Assembly (NCBI GenBank): GCA_048615375.1
Contig: JBMCLJ010000053.1
Span: forward strand, 1 to 10,068
DNA length: 10,068 nucleotides
From: JBMCLJ01 sp048615375
GTDB taxonomy: Bacteria > Patescibacteriota > Dojkabacteria > JAOAGR01
Reading direction: 5' to 3'
Below the pieces are notes generated by a model that worked only from the letters and a program-made list of their open reading frames with translations, ran no database searches and had not been told where the DNA came from. The translations under genes were made by a program, and so were the position numbers. How positions within the stretch are numbered: the stretch's first letter is position 1; every line of letters starts with the position of its first letter. Below are positions 6,204 through 10,068 of this stretch, one piece after another.

Positions 6204-7037
6204 TTAGGTCAGAACTGCAGAGTTTTTTTCACTTCTGGGATCATCAATGTCCTGAGCTTCTTCTGGTGCTACTGTCGAAACATACGAAGTTATCAGGGCT
6301 CCAAATACAAGCGCCTGCACAATACCGGCAAGGGTAGAGAGCAATATAACGGGAATTGGAAGAAATAGAGCGAAGAAAGAAGCGAATACACCTATCAGCA
6401 CTACCCCTGCATAGAGATTTCCGAATAAACGCAAACTTAATGAAATCACTCGGGCAAATTCAGAAATAATATCCAGTAAGCCAATTGCAAATTCTATAGT
6501 TGCATGAAACACAGCCTTTGGCCCCTTGAAAAAAGATGTGAGCAGGGGAACAATTTTTACATATTGTCCAATATGTCCGAATATACCCCGGTGTTGTATT
6601 GCAACAAGTTGAGTAAGCCCTACCCCCAGTAACGCGAGGACAAGTGTTGTATTAAAGTCAGCGGTATACGTTCGAAACAATGGATTCTCACCAATAGAAA
6701 GTGAATCAAGGAAAGGCAGCATTATATTCATAATATTCGCAAGCAGAATTACTATCACAAAACTGACCATACTTGGAACAATATTTCCCATCCTTGCCGT
6801 ACCAGCGATCTGACTAATAAATTGAGATGTAGACTCTATCACAGTCTCAAAGGCAAGCTGCAGCCTTCCTGGATCTCTAAGATTAAAGCGCGAAACCCAT
6901 ACAGCTATAAATACAATGATACACGTGAGAAGCATCCCTGAAGCCATGGTATTCGTCACCTCAACACCAAAAAACTCTCCAATAGTGGTTGATTTAATTG
7001 CAATTTCCCGACTGATCAACTGTAAAAACTCCGGCAT
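6204..7037 (-). CDS. atpB: ATP synthase F0 subunit a (ion channel stator)
   Basis: The 277 residues form the membrane stator subunit that passes ions to and from the c ring. The N-terminal periplasmic-side segment contains IGEFFGVEVTNT (19-30), which is followed by the first membrane helix (about 31-50). TADFNTTLVLALLGVG (125-140) is the conserved TADxNxTLALAL block. The essential stator arginine is R203 in SLSLRLFGNLYAG (199-211), with F205, G206 and N207 as usual. Q241 in GIVQALVFGALIT (238-250) matches the conserved glutamine facing it. The C-terminus has about 22 charged residues after the last helix. The gene follows the atpI-like gene by 12 nt and precedes atpE by 90 nt, a gap holding a candidate promoter. 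Confidence 0.97.
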   Translation of the reverse strand: MPEFLQLISREIAIKSTTIGEFFGVEVTNTMASGMLLTCIIVFIAVWVSRFNLRDPGRLQLAFETVIESTSQFISQIAGTARMGNIVPSMVSFVIVILLANIMNIMLPFLDSLSIGENPLFRTYTADFNTTLVLALLGVGLTQLVAIQHRGIFGHIGQYVKIVPLLTSFFKGPKAVFHATIEFAIGLLDIISEFARVISLSLRLFGNLYAGVVLIGVFASFFALFLPIPVILLSTLAGIVQALVFGALITSYVSTVAPEEAQDIDDPRSEKNSAVLT

Positions 7038-7049
7038 AACTCTTTGCTA

Positions 7050-7250
7050 TTATAAAACCTTCCTTCTCTTTAAGTAAAGGAAGAGTATACCCCAGGAAAT
7101 CAGCCAGGAGATCGCCATAGGGATGAGGAAGCCAATCCCTTCCGGCAACCAGCCTTTTCCTTCAAGCCATTTACCGAGCAGGCTTGAAAGCACTCCGGTA
7201 ATCACAAACAAACCGGTAATAGCGAACAACATTTTCAAATGCTCTCCCAT
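7050..7250 (-). CDS. AtpI/AtpZ-like small membrane protein
   Basis: This small protein (66 residues from ATG 7250) has two hydrophobic helices: about LFAITGLFVITGVLSSLLG, and FLIPMAISWLISWGILFLYL. They are joined by a short loop with KWLEGKGWLPEG and followed by a basic tail (KRRKVL). The layout and position as first gene of the atp operon match AtpI/AtpZ proteins, which are linked to c-ring assembly or Mg2+ supply in other bacteria. Similarity by eye is modest, so no symbol is given. A longer frame from TTG 7295 would overlap the promoter and is unlikely. An ATG at 7232 preceded by GGGAGAG 9 nt upstream is a good alternative start giving 60 residues. It also fits a transcript starting near 7251. 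Confidence 0.7.
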   Translation of the reverse strand: MGEHLKMLFAITGLFVITGVLSSLLGKWLEGKGWLPEGIGFLIPMAISWLISWGILFLYLKRRKVL

Positions 7251-7257
7251 ACACCGG

Positions 7258-7287
7258 ATCTTAGCACAAGCTGTGCCAAAGTGTGAA
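7258..7287 (-). promoter_or_regulatory. Candidate main promoter of the atp operon
   Basis: TTCACA (7287-7282) and TAAGAT (7263-7258) are separated by 18 nt, with TGC before the -10 box (extended -10). Transcription would begin near 7251, at or just before the first ATG of the atpI-like gene. The core GTGCTAA-x-AT is shared with the candidate promoter before atpE (GTGCTAATAT), which supports both calls. Confidence 0.5.
7261..7279. repeat. Imperfect palindrome at the operon promoter
   Basis: TTAGCACA (7261-7268) and TGTGCCAA (7272-7279) form an inverted repeat with 7 of 8 pairs around AGC. It covers the extended -10 and part of the spacer of the candidate atp promoter, so it could be an operator. 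Confidence 0.45.
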
Positions 7288-7349
7288 TATACCAATGTAC
7301 CACATCGGCATATTTAATTATTGCATTACTCATTAACTCTTATCTACGT

Positions 7350-7355
7350 TATACT
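7350..7355 (+). promoter_or_regulatory. Possible -10 box for the divergent membrane protein gene
   Basis: TATACT lies 11 nt before the ATG at 7367. No good -35 hexamer is seen 16-18 nt upstream, and there is no Shine-Dalgarno, so a very short leader or a leaderless transcript would follow if the box is real. Confidence 0.3.
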
Positions 7356-7366
7356 TGTAGCAGTAT

Positions 7367-8230
7367 ATGGAAAAGTTATTTTTACGCCTCTCATCACAGG
7401 AAAATATTAAACGCTTCGAGAAAGTTGTGGTATTTTTTGCAATTGTATTTTTTCTGATCCATATCCTTCTTATCTTTTTTACCCACCAGATTCAGCTTCT
7501 ACCACTACAGGAAACAGTATCGCCTAACTATTTATCATCAATCATCACACCGATCGAAATTATTTTTTTCTATGAAGTGTTTTTACTTGTACTGGCCATT
7601 CCACGGTCAATAGCGTTCTCTATTCTTAAACAAATGGAGATTCTTGTCCTTTTGCTTGTACGGGAAGTGTTTAAGTTATTACCTGAAATTGAAAATTTCG
7701 AAACCATCTGGAGAGAACGGGATTTACTGACTCAGATAGCACTGTTCTTCGGAAGCAGCGTAGTAGCTTTTTTACTTGTAGCAGTGTTTAAGCTAATAGT
7801 TGAAAAAGCGCTTCTTAAATCAAAACAAACAACAGATTCAAAAATACTGTACATCAAAAATATTTTCACTTTGTTTGTTATCATACTACTTGTTATATTC
7901 GTGATAATTGACGTTACTTCAAACCTGCTGACAATTTTTGGAGTCAGCACGTATAATTTTGAATATATATTTCCTCTTTTGTTTGTATTAATTTTTGTCG
8001 ATGTACTTATTTTCTTGTTCTCACTTGTGTTCAGTGACGACCTTGGAATAATTTATATTGATTCGGCATTTATCCTAAGTGCAATTTTTCTTAGATTTGC
8101 TATCGCCATCGGTGGCACCCCAAAAATCATCATCGTTCTTGCAACCATGGTGGCGAGCATAACTGCCTTGAGCATATACACGTTTCTATGGAAAAAAGGC
8201 AGGGAGTACATTGGAGAAAATACCATCTGA
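7367..8230 (+). CDS. Polytopic membrane protein, apparent tandem duplication
   Basis: This is a 287-residue protein of unknown function with about eight hydrophobic segments: roughly 19-39, 58-78, 84-104, 121-145, 166-190, 199-222, 233-248 and 253-275. The two halves have the same helix layout. Helix 2 carries an acidic residue (FFYEVFLLVLAI with E70; IFVDVLIFLFSLV with D212) and helix 3 carries an Arg (ILVLLLVREVFKLL with R99; ILSAIFLRFAIAI with R243). This suggests an internal duplication of a four-helix unit. The helix 2-helix 3 style loosely recalls PsiE-like membrane proteins, but I cannot support that assignment. No signal peptide, soluble domain or catalytic motif is seen. It is transcribed divergently from the atp operon across a 116-nt gap and has no visible Shine-Dalgarno before its ATG. 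Confidence 0.75.
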   Translation: MEKLFLRLSSQENIKRFEKVVVFFAIVFFLIHILLIFFTHQIQLLPLQETVSPNYLSSIITPIEIIFFYEVFLLVLAIPRSIAFSILKQMEILVLLLVREVFKLLPEIENFETIWRERDLLTQIALFFGSSVVAFLLVAVFKLIVEKALLKSKQTTDSKILYIKNIFTLFVIILLVIFVIIDVTSNLLTIFGVSTYNFEYIFPLLFVLIFVDVLIFLFSLVFSDDLGIIYIDSAFILSAIFLRFAIAIGGTPKIIIVLATMVASITALSIYTFLWKKGREYIGENTI

Positions 8231-8297
8231 TAGTACATTTACGATTATGTAAACAGTTGGCACCAGCGTAATGGTTGAATTTATACGAAAGCACCCC

Positions 8298-10068
8298 TTA
8301 CTCTCGATTTGAATCCCCCATCACTTTATCTTCAAAGAGTTTTCTCCGCTGAATAATCAGCAAAGATGAGGGGATAATTAAACCAGCTCCAAAGACAATC
8401 GCCCACCCCAATGGGAAACTTGACTCAGTGTCCGGAAGCTCATAGCTGGTTGGACTGACGGCGGAATATGTGGGTTCAGTGGTAGGATTAGCTGCTGTTG
8501 TGGTAGAAACAGGGGTAGTTGTTGGCGAAGGAGCACTTGTGGTTGTTGGAGATGCTGTAGCTGTTGGTGACGTTTCAGGAGACGTAGTTGGTTCGCTGGT
8601 CACTGTGACGGTCGGGCTCGTCGTTGCACCTGGTGAAACAGTTGTTGTGGGTTCCGTTGTTGCGGCTGGAGCAGCTTTAAGCAGAGTCACTACACAATTC
8701 GAGTTTCCTGGTGAATTACCCGCGTACCCGTTGACCTGCAAGCTTTCTACAGGCTGGGAATTATTATTCAGATCAAGCACAGAATCAAATAACTGATTAT
8801 AATGAAGTTTCCAACGGAATGTTCTTACAGGTGACGCCCCATTCCCTTGCGTACCGGATCCTGTTGAACTATCAGCGTGTGCCAGAGTATTCATACCTGA
8901 CATCTCCTTCAATGGACTTAGCTTCGCTCCGGGTGGAACGCCGGAACTGGCGGTTGTGGCACCTTTATTATAAAACGCCAATCCACCTTCATTAGAGGCT
9001 GGATTTTCTACTGTCATAACGAGCTCGACAGTTTCACCAGGTTGTATGGTTGCCGATTTAGCGTTATTCTTACTCGCGATTACAAGTCCTTCTCCTGTGC
9101 AGATGGGATCCGGTTGTGGCGCTTCAGTCGTTACAACTTGCGTAGGAGGAGGAGCGTTAGGATCACTGTAGTAAAACGCCTTAATATTACTCACCTCTAG
9201 AAACCATTCATTATCTTTATGCGGATAAGTAAAGTCCTCTTTTGCAACAAGATTGAAGCCTACCCATTGAACATTCGCTGGGATATTCACCGAAACCCTG
9301 CCTTCACCTACTCCAGTGCTTTCAAGAGGAGCATAGTTGATTGAACCAGGAATGGTAACAGAACCAAATAACTGACTGCCCGCGTAGTTTTTTTTGTAGT
9401 CGAATTCAATTCTTTTTATTCTTCTCCCACTCTGCTCAACATTAAAAAGTGCTCTGCCAACGCTATCATTTTTAGAGTATGCCGTGCCACTTTTTGCGCC
9501 AACACGCATGGTAGAATCGGTAGCTGTACTGATGAATTTGGAAGCGTGTTCAGGTCCTAACTCGTTTAATTGAGAAGGATTAACCGGGACAGGAGCGGAT
9601 TCTGCATAATCCAGTCTTGTAACCAGCTCCTGCACACTCATTCGCCCAAACTCAGTATCAATCTGTTCATCATAGCGGTATGGTAGTAAAACATAACGAA
9701 ATTTGTAGGGCACGTTTTCTTTTAAATCTACTGCAACAACATTATTGAATTTTACATAATCCTTACCTTCAAATGGCGTTACATTAATACCATATCGGTT
9801 ACCGCTTGGACGAATATGGTTTGAAGATGTCTCATCCCAATACCAAGCAATAGTAATAGCGCTATTAGGCTTTTTACTATCCTCAACAGTTATAAAATTT
9901 CCTTCATTTTTATTCAAATCATCCTTTTCATGATCTCCAGGAGGAAATGTTTTGGTAACAGGTTTTCCTTCACGAATAAAAGTGTAGGTTCGATAGTTCT
10001 CTTCGAAGTAGTAAGTTGGCATTTCGATTAAAGCGGCTCCCCGATCTTGCCCTTTCATAGTAAGAGTC
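8298..10068 (-). CDS. Large surface protein with Thr/Pro stalk and C-terminal anchor (5' end outside window)
   Basis: The frame is still open at the right edge, and the first ATG in the window (10058) has no signal peptide after it, so the N-terminus probably lies outside. In numbering from that Met (586 residues), residues 1-300 are a beta-rich, aromatic-rich region without a recognised motif. A Pro-rich hinge follows (about 302-318). A second beta-sandwich-like domain (about 319-461) starts and ends near the only two cysteines seen, C320 and C455, which could form a disulfide. Residues 462-540 are a low-complexity Thr/Ser/Pro stalk typical of exported proteins. LPDTE (541-545) is followed by one membrane helix (about 548-569) and a basic tail (QRRKLFEDK). 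This layout resembles a sortase signal with Glu in place of Gly, but could be a plain membrane anchor. Its ligand or role is unknown. Confidence 0.8.
   Translation of the reverse strand, partial: TLTMKGQDRGAALIEMPTYYFEENYRTYTFIREGKPVTKTFPPGDHEKDDLNKNEGNFITVEDSKKPNSAITIAWYWDETSSNHIRPSGNRYGINVTPFEGKDYVKFNNVVAVDLKENVPYKFRYVLLPYRYDEQIDTEFGRMSVQELVTRLDYAESAPVPVNPSQLNELGPEHASKFISTATDSTMRVGAKSGTAYSKNDSVGRALFNVEQSGRRIKRIEFDYKKNYAGSQLFGSVTIPGSINYAPLESTGVGEGRVSVNIPANVQWVGFNLVAKEDFTYPHKDNEWFLEVSNIKAFYYSDPNAPPPTQVVTTEAPQPDPICTGEGLVIASKNNAKSATIQPGETVELVMTVENPASNEGGLAFYNKGATTASSGVPPGAKLSPLKEMSGMNTLAHADSSTGSGTQGNGASPVRTFRWKLHYNQLFDSVLDLNNNSQPVESLQVNGYAGNSPGNSNCVVTLLKAAPAATTEPTTTVSPGATTSPTVTVTSEPTTSPETSPTATASPTTTSAPSPTTTPVSTTTAANPTTEPTYSAVSPTSYELPDTESSFPLGWAIVFGAGLIIPSSLLIIQRRKLFEDKVMGDSNRE
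8314..8435 (-). other. Sortase-like C-terminal sorting or anchor segment
   Basis: This segment encodes LPDTE, then SSFPLGWAIVFGAGLI and the rest of a single hydrophobic helix, then QRRK and a short charged tail. The order LPxT-hydrophobic-basic fits a cell-wall sorting signal, but the fifth residue is Glu rather than Gly and the tail is longer than usual. No sortase gene is in the window. Confidence 0.45.
8436..8675 (-). repeat. Low-complexity Thr/Ser/Pro stalk coding region
   Basis: About 79 codons (residues 462-540) consist mostly of Thr, Ser, Pro and Ala, with repeated TTSP, TTEP and SPT words of irregular period. It is a flexible, probably cell-surface-spanning linker. The opposite strand has a long open frame here only because of this composition. 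Confidence 0.7.

Noticed and set aside
7261..7279. CIRCE/HrcA operator, because of the TTAGCAC half-site
   Set aside because: CIRCE needs TTAGCACTC-N9-GAGTGCTAA. Here the arms are TTAGCACA and TGTGCCAA, only 3 nt apart.
7251..7295. A longer atpI-like protein from TTG 7295
   Set aside because: It would overlap the candidate promoter and palindrome. ATG 7250 or ATG 7232 (with GGGAGAG upstream) gives the normal two-helix protein.
8238..8253. TTTAC-N6-GTAAA as a terminator between the convergent genes at 8230 and 8298
   Set aside because: The stem is only 5 AT-rich pairs with no proper T tract on either strand, so it is too weak to call.
8470..8796. A Val/Gly-rich plus-strand frame opposite the Thr/Pro stalk
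   Set aside because: Its composition is the mirror of the Thr/Pro-rich codons on the minus strand. It is not a gene.

Overview
The window carries a complete-looking F-type ATP synthase operon on the minus strand (about 986-7250), flanked by unrelated genes. The sequence is moderately AT-rich with tight gene packing: an ATGA overlap between atpF and atpA, and gaps of 1-3 nt between atpA/atpG, atpG/atpD and atpD/atpC. The ATP synthase proteins are divergent. The window ends in a large surface protein with a Thr/Ser/Pro-rich stalk and a C-terminal membrane anchor, and a DUF4143-type ATPase lies at the left edge. Together these suggest an uncultured, small-genome bacterium of the Candidate Phyla Radiation (Patescibacteria, possibly Microgenomates-like). 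This is inference from style, not a marker-based placement. TGA is used as a normal stop (atpF, atpC), so the UGA=Gly code of Gracilibacteria/Absconditabacteria does not apply.

Layout: (1) 1-566, plus strand, the C-terminal part of an AAA_14/DUF4143-type ATPase cut by the window edge. (2) 567-985, no convincing gene; it holds a perfect 8-bp hairpin with a minus-strand T-rich tract that fits the operon terminator. (3) 986-7250, minus strand, in transcription order: atpI/atpZ-like, atpB (a), atpE (c), atpF (b), atpA (alpha with an N-terminal extension), atpG (gamma), atpD (beta), atpC (epsilon). A candidate promoter precedes the atpI-like gene and a second one precedes atpE. (4) 7367-8230, plus strand, a divergent polytopic membrane protein that looks like a tandem duplication of a four-helix unit. 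(5) 8298 to the right edge, minus strand, a large secreted or anchored protein whose N-terminus lies outside the window.

The most interesting material is in the ATP synthase. There is no separate atpH (delta/OSCP) between atpF and atpA. Instead the alpha subunit has about 90 extra N-terminal residues that resemble the C-terminal domain of delta, while the six-helix N-terminal domain of delta is absent. The c subunit has a Na+-type binding signature with a second carboxylate on helix 1 (the two-carboxylate type known from Fusobacterium nucleatum), and an AxAxAxA motif where most c subunits have GxGxGxG. Gamma carries a basic C-terminal tail that could reach the crown of F1, where the delta N-terminal domain normally sits. 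Together these suggest a probably sodium-coupled rotary ATPase with a rebuilt stator-F1 joint.
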